A DNA stretch of 58,060 bases from Armatimonadota bacterium (GCA_012512265.1 JAAZEM010000062.1:1-58060); one strand, 5' to 3'. Positions 7,633-16,978 are shown, numbered from the stretch's first letter. A program made the numbers and translations. The notes: generated by a model not told the origin, from the letters alone.

Positions 7633-9890
7633 CGGCCTTGCCTACCGACCGGTTCGCCTCAACAGGGACATCCCGCCGTGACCGTGGCCGGCGCCTGCTT
7701 GGCATAGCGCTCATCAGCCTGCTTCTCTGCCTCATCGCGGGAGGATCCTCAGTGGCGCGCGCCGACGCGGAGGCCGGCACCGTGCCCATGGGACTTTGGC
7801 GCGCCTCTGGCGGCACCTGGCTCGCGCTCGTCCATTCTCCTGCCGGCGTCTGGCTCTGGTCCTCCGAGGGAGCCACCTCTTCCGGCCGGCTTTCCCGGCG
7901 CATCCCGCTGGTGGGAGCGGAGGGGGTCGCACCCCTCGCGACGCCCGGCCCCGTCGTGGCCGCCGCCTGCTCTCTCGATGCCTCGGACCGCGTGCATCTA
8001 GCCTGGCAGGCGGGTGAAACGCTCTACTACGCGCGCTGCGCCCTGGAGGATCTCCCCAAAGGCACGGGCTGGCGCGGCCCGATGGGAGAGCCGGCGCCCG
8101 TGGTTGTGGCGCGCGGAGTGACGCCGCGCGCGTGTGCCCTCGCTGCCGGTGCGCGCCCGGCCATCGCGGGAGAGCGTGGCGGGGGCGTTGTTGCCTACCG
8201 GTTTGATGGGGAATGGCGCGAGACGTTCGCCAGTATCGAGGGGCGTGCCCCGGTGATGCTGCGCGGCAACCGGCGCGAACTGCACCTCGCCTTCGCGAGC
8301 CCAGAGGGGATCCGCTATCACTCCAGCCCTGATGGCGAGCGGTGGCTGCCGCGCGAGACGCCCCTCCGCGGGAGCGTCGGATCCAGACCATCGCTGGCGC
8401 TCCTGCAGGGCCGGCCCGTCGTCGCCGGCGTGGTCAATGGCAGGGCCGCGATTGCCACCCGGGGCGAGGAGTGGTCATCTCATTCCCTTTGGGATGTGGA
8501 GGAAGGCGGCCATCCCCATCTGGGAACAGACCGCCAGGGTGGAGTGTGGTGTGCCTGGACGGATGGCGGTCGGATCCATGCTGCCCGCTGGCTGGGCGAG
8601 GCCCTGAGCCCAGAGTTCGCGCTCGGCGCAGGCACCGCCGTGCTCCTCGTGGAGCAGGCGCCGCCGGATCTGGCTGCGGATCTCGGTCTCCTGGTGGCCG
8701 GGGCAGGGCAACCGATCATCCTGCGCCTTCCCACGCCGGGACTCGCCCTCCTGGAGAACACGCCCACGCGCTTCCTTGACCTGCTCGATCTCGTGGAGAT
8801 GCGGGGCGTTGTTCGCGATGTGCCGGCGCTCGCGAGTGCCGGGTCGATCCCCGCACCGGCCCCCGGCGCGCTTATTCCGGGGGGGCTGGTAGCCTCTGGC
8901 AAGGGGGATCGCAACCTGCGCGCCTGGTTCACTCTCCAGGCAGAGGGGGGCCGGATCGGGTATGTGGCCGAGTGGTCTCGGGGCCGGTGGGGAACCCCGC
9001 TGGAACTGACGCTCGCGGCACCGCGCCCGTGGCTGAAACCCCCGGCGGGCCACCTCTCCGTGGTTCGGGATGACGAGGAACCGAATGCGGCGCGCCGCTA
9101 TAAGATGGCCGCTGAGAGCGCCGGATCGGCCCCCGCGCTCCTCACCTCGCCGGATGGAATCGCCTGGGCCTACTATTCTGAGCTTCCCCTGGCGCGCCCG
9201 CTTAGCTTGGTGCGCGACACCTTCGCGCGCGCGGAAGAGCGGTGGCGGCTCTTCGGTTTGCACGGGGAGCAGGGATCACTCCTCCACTACAGCAGCCCCG
9301 ACCGCGAGCATTGGTATCGGCAGCCTGACGTCGGTCTGGCGACCGCGGATGCCACCTTCTGGACGGAGGAGGGGATGCTGCTCGGCCTGGTGAACGGCGG
9401 ACGCTTGCTTCTGGCCAAGAGGCGCGGGTGCCCGATCATCCAAGTGGCAGAGTTCCCAATGCCTCCTGGCACAGGCAGGGTTTTCGCGCCGCCATTCTAC
9501 TGGAATGGGAAGCGAAGCCTCTTCCTCGCGGAACCGGACGTTTGGAGTCGGTTCCTCGCGCCGGAGGGGCGCTGGGTTGGGCTGGCCGCGGCGGCTCCTG
9601 ACCGGCCTGGGGTGTGCGTGACCGTGCCGATCGCCCACGTGCGCCGTGACCGACACCTGCGCGTCGATGTGAAGACCAGAGACTCGCGCGCCGGGGTGCG
9701 GGTCGAAGTGCTCGATGCCAGCGGAGAGCCGGTGCCTGGATACACGGCGCGCATCCGCCGCGCTGATGGCTGGCGGGTCGTCTCCTGGGGCCGAGGGCGC
9801 GCTCTCTGGCGGCTTGAGGGTTCCTCCTTCCGACTGCGCTTTACGGTCGAGCCGGGCGCGTACCTTTATGGGTTCCGCTTTGTCGAGTGA
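7608..9890 (+). CDS. Secreted protein of unknown function, beta-propeller-like
   Basis: A 760-residue exported protein. The start is a GTG inside the end of the TPR gene (25-bp overlap); an in-frame TTG at 7638 is an alternative. Residues 23-53 form a signal peptide: basic RRDRGRR, hydrophobic LLGIALISLLLCLIAGG, and a possible cleavage after ARADA. The mature part has repeated strands of the type GGVWCAWTDGGRIHAARW and RIHLAW-like segments, as in sialidase/propeller folds, and a C-terminal strand-rich module (about residues 665-760) beginning after PDRPGVCVTVPIAHVRRD. No catalytic motif is evident. It converges on and overlaps the next gene by 25 bp. That neighbour has a similar propeller, so the two may be functionally related. 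Confidence 0.75.
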   Translation: MAAPELPLTALPTDRFASTGTSRRDRGRRLLGIALISLLLCLIAGGSSVARADAEAGTVPMGLWRASGGTWLALVHSPAGVWLWSSEGATSSGRLSRRIPLVGAEGVAPLATPGPVVAAACSLDASDRVHLAWQAGETLYYARCALEDLPKGTGWRGPMGEPAPVVVARGVTPRACALAAGARPAIAGERGGGVVAYRFDGEWRETFASIEGRAPVMLRGNRRELHLAFASPEGIRYHSSPDGERWLPRETPLRGSVGSRPSLALLQGRPVVAGVVNGRAAIATRGEEWSSHSLWDVEEGGHPHLGTDRQGGVWCAWTDGGRIHAARWLGEALSPEFALGAGTAVLLVEQAPPDLAADLGLLVAGAGQPIILRLPTPGLALLENTPTRFLDLLDLVEMRGVVRDVPALASAGSIPAPAPGALIPGGLVASGKGDRNLRAWFTLQAEGGRIGYVAEWSRGRWGTPLELTLAAPRPWLKPPAGHLSVVRDDEEPNAARRYKMAAESAGSAPALLTSPDGIAWAYYSELPLARPLSLVRDTFARAEERWRLFGLHGEQGSLLHYSSPDREHWYRQPDVGLATADATFWTEEGMLLGLVNGGRLLLAKRRGCPIIQVAEFPMPPGTGRVFAPPFYWNGKRSLFLAEPDVWSRFLAPEGRWVGLAAAAPDRPGVCVTVPIAHVRRDRHLRVDVKTRDSRAGVRVEVLDASGEPVPGYTARIRRADGWRVVSWGRGRALWRLEGSSFRLRFTVEPGAYLYGFRFVE

Positions 9891-12478
9891 CCTCCTGAGC
9901 CAGCCCATCCCTGGAGGGTGCTGCTCGGGTCCGTCACCCAGATAGGCGTGGTCCAGCACTCGGTGCCGTCCGCGCACAGCATGCGCAGCGCGTAGGCATG
10001 GGTGGCGTTGGTATCTCCCGGGTGAGTATACGCTACCTCGGCGCTGTCGGCATGGTCGACATCCGTGACCTGAACGCGCTCGCCGTTGCGCAGCAGCTCA
10101 ACGCGTAGGATGGGCACGCCGGCCGCGATACTTGCGGCGAGTTCAACGGGCCTGCCACCAGAGGGGACCACGCTGCCGATCGGCTTGCCCGCTGCCGTAA
10201 AGCGGATGGTGACGCCTGTGGGGCCCACATAGGTATGCCGCAGACGCAGCGCGTGCAGCACTCTCTCTCGTGTGAGGTAGCCTGCCCAGAGATGGGTGAG
10301 CGTGCCGCCTGCCTGGTGTCCCGAGCTGGCGATGAGCCCGGCGCGCCCGGCGGCTGCCAGCCACCAGGCATCTTTCCAACTCTCCGGCATTGGGGCTCCC
10401 GTGCCCGCGCCTCTCGTACTCTCTGCGAAGGGGGCCACCAGATCCACTGGCCGCGCGCCCGAGGCAGGCGCTCGTTCCCACCCATGGAGGATGAGAAGCG
10501 AACCCTCGGGGTGCTCGTCCGCGCGCAGAGTCTGCCCGGGCGCGCCTGCGTTCCGCTCCACCTCAGAGAGAGGCGCCTGCAGGCAGAGAAGCGACCTATG
10601 GCTACCTTCGAGGGGGCTGTAGTTGTAGCTGCAGAGGATCGCCAGGGAGCCCTCGACCGAGTAGAGATCGGCCACTTTGTGTTGGAGACGGCGCCGGTAT
10701 GCCTCTCCCGCGCTGGCACCGGATTGCACTCCGTCGAGCGCGAGGAAGTCGAGCCGCGCGTGATCCAGGGCGAAGCGGAGCACGTCGCGGATCGATCCAT
10801 GCCGGAAGGGATGGCACGGCGAGAGCTCCGTGTAGCGCTGCAGGTCGCCCTGGTAAAGCGAGTATCCCTCCTCGCCAAAGGTAGCGACGGCGCGCTTGCG
10901 GGGCTCCCACCGGAGGGAGACCTCCGCGGCGGGCTCGGCAACCGGCTCCAGATCGAGACGCTCCTTTGCCGGGAAGCCCCGCGGCAGCGATGCGGCGTAG
11001 ACGGCATGGTGGAGCAGCGGGGTGTCTCGCCCATCCGAGGCCCAGGCTAGCCAGGAGTGCCCATTCTCGCCTGTGGCGAAGACGGCCTGCATATCACTGC
11101 GCCCGGCGCTATCGGGCAGGAGGATCGGACGCGACCACCTGCGGCCATCGAAGCGCTGGGCTGCCACGTCCCAGGTTCCCTCGCGGAGTGCGCGACGGTA
11201 GGCGATCCAGATCGACCCTTGGGAATCAACATGCACGCTCGGTGTCTCGGCGAACGTGGCGATGCCCTCCAGGGCTTCGGTCGGAGGCAGCGGCGGTTGA
11301 AGGAGACGCTCTCCCTCCAGACAGCGCAAGCCGATGCGGCGCTCTCGGTGCAGCTCGGCGGCATGGCGCTCGCTGCCCCAATCGGCTTCTCCCAGGTCAT
11401 AGGCGATCCAGAGCCGGCCATCGGGCCCGCACGCGAGTGAGGCGTTTGCCTCATACTCCGGGCCGTGGGTGATCCGCCGGATCGGGGTGAGCTGTCCGCC
11501 CTCAAAGGAGCGCAGATAGAGATCGTAGCTCCCGCTCGCGTAGGAATCCCACGCCACGTGTACCGTGCCTTGCGGGGAGACTGCCAGTGCCGGCGCCCAG
11601 TGGTTCGCTGGCACATCGGTGAGCAGCATGTGGGGCGACCAGCGCCCCTCCTCCCAGTATGCCAGCCGGATATGGGAGAAGGAGCCCTCGAACGATTGCC
11701 AGGCCAGCCACACGCGGCCCTGGGTATCGGAGGCAAGCCGGGGGTTGGTATCGGGGCCGGGGTTGCGTGTCACCCGGGAAGGCCTGCTCCAACGCCCGCC
11801 AGAGAGGACCGATGCGTAGAGGTCCCAGTTCCGCTGCCGCTCCTGGCCCCACACGGCGATCAGGTTGCCCTGGGGCGTTGCTGCGAGCGCCAGCTGGTCG
11901 ATCTTCCCCCTGGCGCGTGGCAGGGCGCCTCGAGACTCCCACCGGGCATCCACCAGCTGCGCCAGGAAGATCTGATCCTCGCGGCCATCGAACGCGATCC
12001 ACCCGCACCAGATTCCCGCGCGTTCGCTCGATGCCAGGGCAGGGATGTCGCTCTCTCGCTCTCCGGAGAGGGGCCGGGGCGTTGGCAGCAGCTCGACCGC
12101 AACCGGCCCATCCAGTGGGGTGATCCGGTCATCCTTCACCAAATCCGCGAGAGGGAAAGTGTGCGTCTGCGGTCCTAGCGTCACCTGTACGGCGGCGGTG
12201 CGTGGCGCGGACAGGGTGACCAGCAGGGAGCGAGGGCCCGCGGCGCCCGAATCGCATTGCCAGGACCAATCGGCTCCCACGGCATCGCCCGCGCGCAGAC
12301 CCCAGCCCAGCAGCCGCAGGATCTTGCCCTCGGAGACCGAGACGCGCCCCTGCGTGCCGATCCCGCTCTCGGCTCGCCACGCAATACGGAGCGTGTGGAT
12401 CTCTGGCGATTCCAGAGATGCTGCCCAGCCCGCGGCCATCAACAGCGCGAGCGTTGCCCCAATGAGGAATCTCGCCAT
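9866..12478 (-). CDS. Secreted beta-propeller protein with inactive PHP-like (DUF3604-type) domain
   Basis: An 870-residue exported protein. The signal peptide is MARFLIGATLALLMAAGWAAS; the ATG at 12478 has GGGAGGGAG upstream, while the open frame further upstream overlaps nfnA antisense and is rejected. Residues about 120-530 contain repeated propeller blades such as GRVWLAWQSFEGSFSHIRLA, GTVHVAWDSYASGSYDLYL and GSIWIAYRRALREGTWDVAA. From about 540 a PHP/DUF3604-like domain begins (LYQGDLQRYTELS; LDFLALDGVQSG; SHRS). The metal ligands of the family (GDLHxHT, TDH) are replaced, so I predict a binding rather than a hydrolytic role. A strand-rich module ends the protein. Related enzymes are frequent in Armatimonadota and Planctomycetes (recollection, not searched). 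Confidence 0.82.
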   Translation of the reverse strand: MARFLIGATLALLMAAGWAASLESPEIHTLRIAWRAESGIGTQGRVSVSEGKILRLLGWGLRAGDAVGADWSWQCDSGAAGPRSLLVTLSAPRTAAVQVTLGPQTHTFPLADLVKDDRITPLDGPVAVELLPTPRPLSGERESDIPALASSERAGIWCGWIAFDGREDQIFLAQLVDARWESRGALPRARGKIDQLALAATPQGNLIAVWGQERQRNWDLYASVLSGGRWSRPSRVTRNPGPDTNPRLASDTQGRVWLAWQSFEGSFSHIRLAYWEEGRWSPHMLLTDVPANHWAPALAVSPQGTVHVAWDSYASGSYDLYLRSFEGGQLTPIRRITHGPEYEANASLACGPDGRLWIAYDLGEADWGSERHAAELHRERRIGLRCLEGERLLQPPLPPTEALEGIATFAETPSVHVDSQGSIWIAYRRALREGTWDVAAQRFDGRRWSRPILLPDSAGRSDMQAVFATGENGHSWLAWASDGRDTPLLHHAVYAASLPRGFPAKERLDLEPVAEPAAEVSLRWEPRKRAVATFGEEGYSLYQGDLQRYTELSPCHPFRHGSIRDVLRFALDHARLDFLALDGVQSGASAGEAYRRRLQHKVADLYSVEGSLAILCSYNYSPLEGSHRSLLCLQAPLSEVERNAGAPGQTLRADEHPEGSLLILHGWERAPASGARPVDLVAPFAESTRGAGTGAPMPESWKDAWWLAAAGRAGLIASSGHQAGGTLTHLWAGYLTRERVLHALRLRHTYVGPTGVTIRFTAAGKPIGSVVPSGGRPVELAASIAAGVPILRVELLRNGERVQVTDVDHADSAEVAYTHPGDTNATHAYALRMLCADGTECWTTPIWVTDPSSTLQGWAGSGGHSTKRNP

Positions 12479-12638
12479 CTCCACTCCCTCCCACGCATTC
12501 TGTTTCCGAACTGCAAGGGCGGTGCCAAGCGTGCTGTGTGTGGGCGCGGGTGCGCGGGCTTGGCTCCTTTCCGGTTGGCGGCCGAGCACCGGGCTATCGA
12601 CGGGGAATCCGCTGATGGGGGTACCAAGAAAGTACCGA

Positions 12639-12667
12639 TAGACTCTCCTTCCCCGGAATGCTATAAT
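12639..12667 (+). promoter_or_regulatory. Sigma-70-type promoter of nfnAB
   Basis: TAGACT (12639-12644), a 17-bp spacer and a perfect TATAAT (12662-12667). The predicted transcript starts near 12674, about 48 nt before the GTG of nfnA. The promoter lies in the divergent gap between the propeller/PHP gene and nfnA. Confidence 0.75.
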
Positions 12668-12721
12668 GAGGTAGAAATAGGGATTCTGCGCATCATCCAT
12701 GTGAGAGGGGAATGAATCCTT

Positions 12722-13558
12722 GTGAATCGCATCGTTGCCAAAGACTGGCTGGCGCCCACCGTGGCGCGTTTTGAAGTGGAAGCCCCCCTGACAGCACGCA
12801 AGCGCCGCGCCGGCCAGTTTGTGATCCTGCGCGTGACGGAGTCGGGCGAGCGGATCCCGATTACGATCGCCGGCTCGAACCCGGAAGCAGGAACCATCAC
12901 CCTGGTCGTGCAGAAGGTGGGGAAGACGACCTCGGATCTTTGTGCCCTGGAACCAGGGGAGTATTTGAGCGATCTCGTGGGCCCGCTGGGCCAGCCAACG
13001 CATATCGAGCGCTGGGGGCGCGTGGTGTGCGTGGCTGGCGGCGTGGGCGCCGCGGTTATACTGCCAATTGCTCTGGCGGCGCAGGCCGCCGGGAATCAAG
13101 TGGACACCATTCTTGGCGCGCGTTCGAAGGACCTTCTGATCCTCGAGAAAGAGTTGGCGGCTGCCAGCGAGCGCCTCCATATTACCACCGACGACGGATC
13201 TCGCGGCGAGAAGGCCCTCGTCGTAGCGCCGCTCGAGCGCATCCTGCAGGCCGGGCCGGTGCATCAGGTTCTGGCGGCGGGCCCGCTGCCGATGATGCGA
13301 GCCGTGTGTGACGTGACTCGTCCGTATGGCGTGAAGACGGTCGTCAGCCTCAACCCGGTGATGGTGGATGGCACGGGGATGTGCGGCGGCTGCCGGGTTA
13401 CGGTTGGCGGCGAGGTCAAATACGCCTGTGTGGATGGCCCGGAGTTCGACGGCCACCTGGTCGATTTCGATGAGTTGCGCGCCCGCCTGGCGGTCTACCG
13501 TCCTCAGGAGGAGACATCACGCGGCCGGTGCCGGAGCAACCCCGAGCCGCTGCGCTAG
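12722..13558 (+). CDS. nfnA: NfnA: FAD/[2Fe-2S] subunit of NADH-dependent ferredoxin:NADP+ oxidoreductase
   Basis: Small subunit of the electron-bifurcating transhydrogenase NfnAB, which couples NADPH oxidation to reduction of ferredoxin and NAD+ (reversible). The 278-residue protein is a ferredoxin-NADP reductase-type flavoprotein: FAD domain with RAGQFVILRV and RIPITIAGSN, NAD-binding domain with CVAGGVGAAVILPIA, and a C-terminal [2Fe-2S] site. That site has the Asp plus three Cys pattern of NfnA (D216, C221, C224, C236; core DGTGMCGGC). Starts with GTG, with GAGAGGGG 11 nt upstream. It could also be called a sulfide dehydrogenase subunit, but the adjacent GltD-like gene supports Nfn. It is the first gene of the pair; nfnB follows 179 bp later. 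Confidence 0.92.
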   Translation: MNRIVAKDWLAPTVARFEVEAPLTARKRRAGQFVILRVTESGERIPITIAGSNPEAGTITLVVQKVGKTTSDLCALEPGEYLSDLVGPLGQPTHIERWGRVVCVAGGVGAAVILPIALAAQAAGNQVDTILGARSKDLLILEKELAAASERLHITTDDGSRGEKALVVAPLERILQAGPVHQVLAAGPLPMMRAVCDVTRPYGVKTVVSLNPVMVDGTGMCGGCRVTVGGEVKYACVDGPEFDGHLVDFDELRARLAVYRPQEETSRGRCRSNPEPLR

Positions 13559-13670
13559 CCCGCGATAGTTGCAAAAACAGTGCAAAGGAACCTGCGCTTC
13601 GCCGACCGTCGGACGGAGCGGCACTCGCGATGGCCGTGAAGGCGCCTGGCGGAATGCCCGGATGAGTGGC

Positions 13671-13701
13671 ACCCTCTCGCCCTGCGAAGCGTGGCGAGGG
13701 T
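13671..13701. repeat. Hairpin in the nfnA-nfnB intergenic space
   Basis: ACCCTCTCGCC (13671-13681) pairs with GGCGAGGGT (13693-13701) with one bulged T around a CTGCGAAGC-type loop, upstream of the nfnB start. The unusually long 179-bp gap inside a two-gene enzyme unit holds no other feature I can support. It may be an extragenic repeat or influence expression of nfnB. Confidence 0.45.
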
Positions 13702-13737
13702 CTCAGGTTGTTTTTGGTTGAGGATGGTAAGCGGATA

Positions 13738-15168
13738 ATGGCGAACGATAACAAGAGACGACTCGCGATTCCAAGGCAGCACATTCCCACCCGGCCGGTG
13801 GAAGAGCGCATCCGGGATTACGAGGAGGTCGCCATCGGGTTCTCGGAAGAAGAGGCCCGTCGGGAGGCAGAGCGCTGCCTGCAATGCAAGCACGCCAAGT
13901 GTATGGAGGGGTGTCCGGTCAGCGTCCACATCCCCGCGTTCATCAAGGCGATTGCCGAAGGGCGCGATGACGATGCAGTCAGCATCGTGCGCGAGCAGAA
14001 CCTCTTTCCGGCGATCTGTGGCCGCGTCTGCCCGCAGGAGACGCAGTGCGAGCAGGTCTGCACCCTGGCCAAGAAGTACGGCGCGGTCGCCATTGGTGCC
14101 CTCGAGCGGTATGTGGCCGACCACGCCCGCAAGCGCGGCGCCAACGGGAGCAAGGTGGAGAAAGCCGCGCCGACCGGCCGGCGCGTCGCTGTGATTGGTT
14201 CGGGTCCGGCGGGGCTGGCCGCCGCGGGCGACCTGGCGCGTCAGGGCCATGACGTGACGATCTTCGAGGCGCTGCATCGCCCGGGCGGCGTGCTGGTCTA
14301 TGGAATCCCAGAGTTCCGCCTGCCGAAGGCGATCGTCGCCGAGGAGATCGCCGCGCTCCAGGCCCTGGGCGTGAAGATCGAGACGAACGTCGTGATCGGG
14401 AGAACGATCACGATCGATGAGCTGTTCGCCGAGGGGTATGATGCGGTCTTCGTCGGCTCGGGCGCCGGCCTCCCGATGTTCCTGGGCATTCCGGGCGAGA
14501 ACCTGTGTGGCGTCTACTCGGCCAATGAGTTCCTCACGCGCATGAACTTGATGCGCGCCTTCGACTTCCCCAACTACGATACCCCGATCCAGATCGGCAA
14601 GCACGTGGCGGTGATCGGAGGCGGCAACGTGGCGATGGACGCGGCGCGCGTGGCCCTGCGCATGGGCCCTGAGAAAGTGACGATCCTATACCGGCGCTCG
14701 CGTGCCGAGATGCCCGCGCGCCTGGAGGAGATCGAGCGCGCGGAGGAGGAGGGAGTCCATTTCGAGCTGCTGGTGGCGCCTACGCGCATGCTGGGTGATG
14801 ACCGCCGCTGGGTGACCGGAGTGGAGTGCCAGCGCATGGAGCTGGGCGAGCCGGATGCCTCAGGTCGGCGGCGACCGGTGCCGGTGCCGGGGTCCGAGTT
14901 CGTGGTGCCCGCGGATACCGTGGTGGTCGCCATCGGCAACCACCCGCACCCGCTGGTGCCTCAGACCACGCCTGGCATGGCCGTGACCAAGAAGGGCACC
15001 ATCGTGGCCGATCCGGAGACGGGCGCCACCCCGCGGCCGGGCCTCTTCGCCGGCGGTGATATTGTGACCGGGGCCGCGACGGTCATCCTTGCGATGGGCG
15101 CCGGCCGCCGCGCCGCGCGCGCCATCAGCGAGTATCTCAACACGTTGCCCCCGAAGAGTGATACCTAG
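13738..15168 (+). CDS. nfnB: NfnB: NADPH-binding subunit of ferredoxin:NADP+ oxidoreductase (GltD-like)
   Basis: Large subunit of NfnAB; carries the bifurcating FAD, the NADPH site and two [4Fe-4S] clusters. The 476-residue protein has N-terminal cysteine motifs CLQCKHAKCMEGCP and CGRVCPQETQCEQVC, an FAD-binding GSGPAGLAAAGDLA near residue 155, the GltD-family block FEALHRPGGVLVYGIPEFRLP, a second dinucleotide motif GGGNVAMDAARVALRMG for NADPH, and the C-terminal FAGGDIVTGAATVILAMGAG. The ATG at 13738 begins at the natural family N-terminus; longer in-frame extension to 13666 is not family-like. A nearly identical module architecture is fused to the hydrogenase NuoF subunit at 20892-23943. 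Glutamate synthase small subunit is the alternative, but no large subunit is nearby. Confidence 0.93.
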   Translation: MANDNKRRLAIPRQHIPTRPVEERIRDYEEVAIGFSEEEARREAERCLQCKHAKCMEGCPVSVHIPAFIKAIAEGRDDDAVSIVREQNLFPAICGRVCPQETQCEQVCTLAKKYGAVAIGALERYVADHARKRGANGSKVEKAAPTGRRVAVIGSGPAGLAAAGDLARQGHDVTIFEALHRPGGVLVYGIPEFRLPKAIVAEEIAALQALGVKIETNVVIGRTITIDELFAEGYDAVFVGSGAGLPMFLGIPGENLCGVYSANEFLTRMNLMRAFDFPNYDTPIQIGKHVAVIGGGNVAMDAARVALRMGPEKVTILYRRSRAEMPARLEEIERAEEEGVHFELLVAPTRMLGDDRRWVTGVECQRMELGEPDASGRRRPVPVPGSEFVVPADTVVVAIGNHPHPLVPQTTPGMAVTKKGTIVADPETGATPRPGLFAGGDIVTGAATVILAMGAGRRAARAISEYLNTLPPKSDT

Positions 15169-15191
15169 CCGGCACGGTTTTCCTGTGATGT

Positions 15192-15224
15192 GGGCGGGCT
15201 GCCTGTAGGTAGCTCGCCCCTTTT
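15192..15224 (+). terminator. Rho-independent terminator after nfnB
   Basis: GGGCGGGCT (15192-15200) pairs with AGCTCGCCC (15211-15219), nine pairs including one G-U, followed by C and TTTT. It lies 24 bp after the nfnB stop and separates nfnAB from the next gene. Confidence 0.75.
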
Positions 15225-15443
15225 CCTCATACGCCTGATAAGCAGGGCATTCCAGAGGATGCGTCGAACTACCGAAGAGGGCGAGACAGCCGGGAATGCG
15301 CCTTCACCCGTTGGCGTGCCTCTCCTGTGCGCGAGTCTACGGGCAACCCCCACTGGCCTGGCAAGCGCTCACGCTGTATCCGACGCATTGGTGTTGGAAC
15401 ACGTTGCTTTGCGAAGTTCCCAGCTGGGCCAGGAAGACGGGAG

Positions 15444-16893
15444 ATGAAGTTGAGCAATGCCTCCACGCGGCTGATCGATGGGATGCCGCGCCTGATCCAG
15501 GCGGGAATGGGAATCCATATCTCCAGCGCCCGACTGGCCAATATCACCTCGCGCTTGGGTGCCCTCGGTGTGGTATCGGGCGCGGGCCTGCGCCACGTAG
15601 TGGTCGAGCAGGTGCGTGCCGGTGCCACCGAAGCGATTGCTGCGGCGCGTACCTTCCCCTTCGCGCGCTATGTCGAAGAGCTCCTTGCTTTTGCGCCAGG
15701 CGGATCGAAACACCGCTCGGCCGTGCCGGTGGATCACCCCGAGCCACGCTTGGGCGCCCTGGCAAAGCGGTTGACCACGATCTGCGCCTATGTCGAGGTG
15801 GCGATGGCCAAGAAGGGCCATCGGGGCAAGGTGGGCATCAATGTGATGTGGAAGTGCGCCCTGAGCGTGCTCCCGACGATTTACGGCTCGATGCTGGCCG
15901 GCGTCGATGCCCTGGTGTGCGGCGCCGGCGTGCCGATGGAGCTTCCTGGAATCGTGGCGAGCATCCGCGCCGGGAAGGACCTCTCGTACACGCCGCTCAC
16001 CGGCACAGACACACACACGCATCTGAGCATCGCCGAGGATGACCCGGCGCCGGTGCTGGCGCGTATGGAGCCCCCGAAGCTGCTGCCCATCGTTTCGAAT
16101 TTCGCCTTCTGCAAGCGGATCCTGGATACGTGGGCGAAGCGCTATGATGGCGCGCGGCCTTTCGCCTTCGTCCTCGAAAACCATGCGGCCGGGGGGCACA
16201 ACGCGCCACCGCGCAATAAGGTGGCGTTCACCGAGACGGATGACCTTGATTCCTACTTCGATAAGGTGCTTGGACTGGGGGTTCCGGTCTACGTCGCAGG
16301 CGAGTTCCCTGGTGGGGGATCGCGCCGTGACTACCTCCACTGGCTCGAGCGCGGCGCCTATGGGATTCAGGTGGGCTCGCGCTTCGCGCTCTGCAGCGAC
16401 TCCGGCATGCGTCCCGACCTGCGTGACGCCGTCATCGAGGCCAACCGCCGCGGAGAATCGGAAGTCGTCACCGACCTCCGCCTTTCGCCGACCGGCTACC
16501 CCTTCAAGCGCGTCACCGTGCCCGGAACGCTCAGTGACCCGCGCGTTTATGCTGCTCGACCGCGAGCGTGCAATCGGATGCATCTGGCACGCTCAGTGTT
16601 TCAAGAGCAGTCGGATGGCACCGTCAAAGAGGCCTACATCTGCCCGGCGATGCCGGAGAAGCGGTTCCTGAGCCTGGGGGGGCAACCCCGCGGATCTGGA
16701 AGGCCGCGTTTGCCTGTGCAACGCGCTCCTGTCGACGGCAGGTTTCTACAGCGACGTGGAGCCGCCGATCGTCACGCTGGGCGAGAGCGGCCTACAGGTG
16801 AAGGAGCTTCTCAGCGCGCGCCAGGTGATGGAAGAGATTCTGACGCCCGAGTACGTGGCGCAGGCCGAGAAGGAGCTGACCGAGCCGACCTAA
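15444..16893 (+). CDS. Nitronate monooxygenase-like (2-nitropropane dioxygenase family) protein, frameshifted
   Basis: An FMN-dependent TIM-barrel enzyme of the nitronate monooxygenase / 2-nitropropane dioxygenase superfamily. Visible blocks are the start MPRLIQAGMGIHIS, KVGINVMWKC, LVCGAGVPMELP, FVLENHAAGGHNAPP with the family His, VYVAGEFPGGG, and GIQVGSRFALC near the phosphate site. The conserved C-terminus (GRVCLCNALLSTAG onward) is in another frame: the shift sits in a run of seven G at 16676-16682, and removing one G restores an uninterrupted 482-residue protein ending at the TAA at 16891. Either the gene is a recent pseudogene or the run was miscounted in sequencing. The RBS AGGAAG precedes the ATG. 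It converges on hydrogenase operon A. Physiological substrate unknown. Confidence 0.8.
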
Positions 16894-16904
16894 TCATGAG
16901 GCAG

Positions 16905-16941
16905 GGGGCGCGGGTGGTGCTTAAGGCGCCGCCCGCGCTCC
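16905..16941. terminator. Hairpin between convergent genes (possible bidirectional terminator)
   Basis: GGGGCGCGGGTGG (16905-16917) pairs with CCGCCCGCGCTCC (16929-16941): thirteen pairs with two G-U, loop of 11. There is no T-tract. It lies in the 85-bp gap between the nitronate monooxygenase-like gene and hydrogenase operon A, so it may end transcripts from both sides. Confidence 0.5.
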
Positions 16942-16978
16942 CTGGCCAGCGGCGCCCCGTAAAGCGCCAGACTCCCGC

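Noticed and set aside
12719..12736. TTGTGAA at the nfnA start as a Rex site
   Set aside because: Only one half-site; the partner arm TTCACAA is absent.
12479..13456. Long open extension of the propeller/PHP gene into the nfnA region
   Set aside because: It is antisense to nfnA and its promoter; the signal peptide begins at the ATG at 12478 with a good ribosome site.
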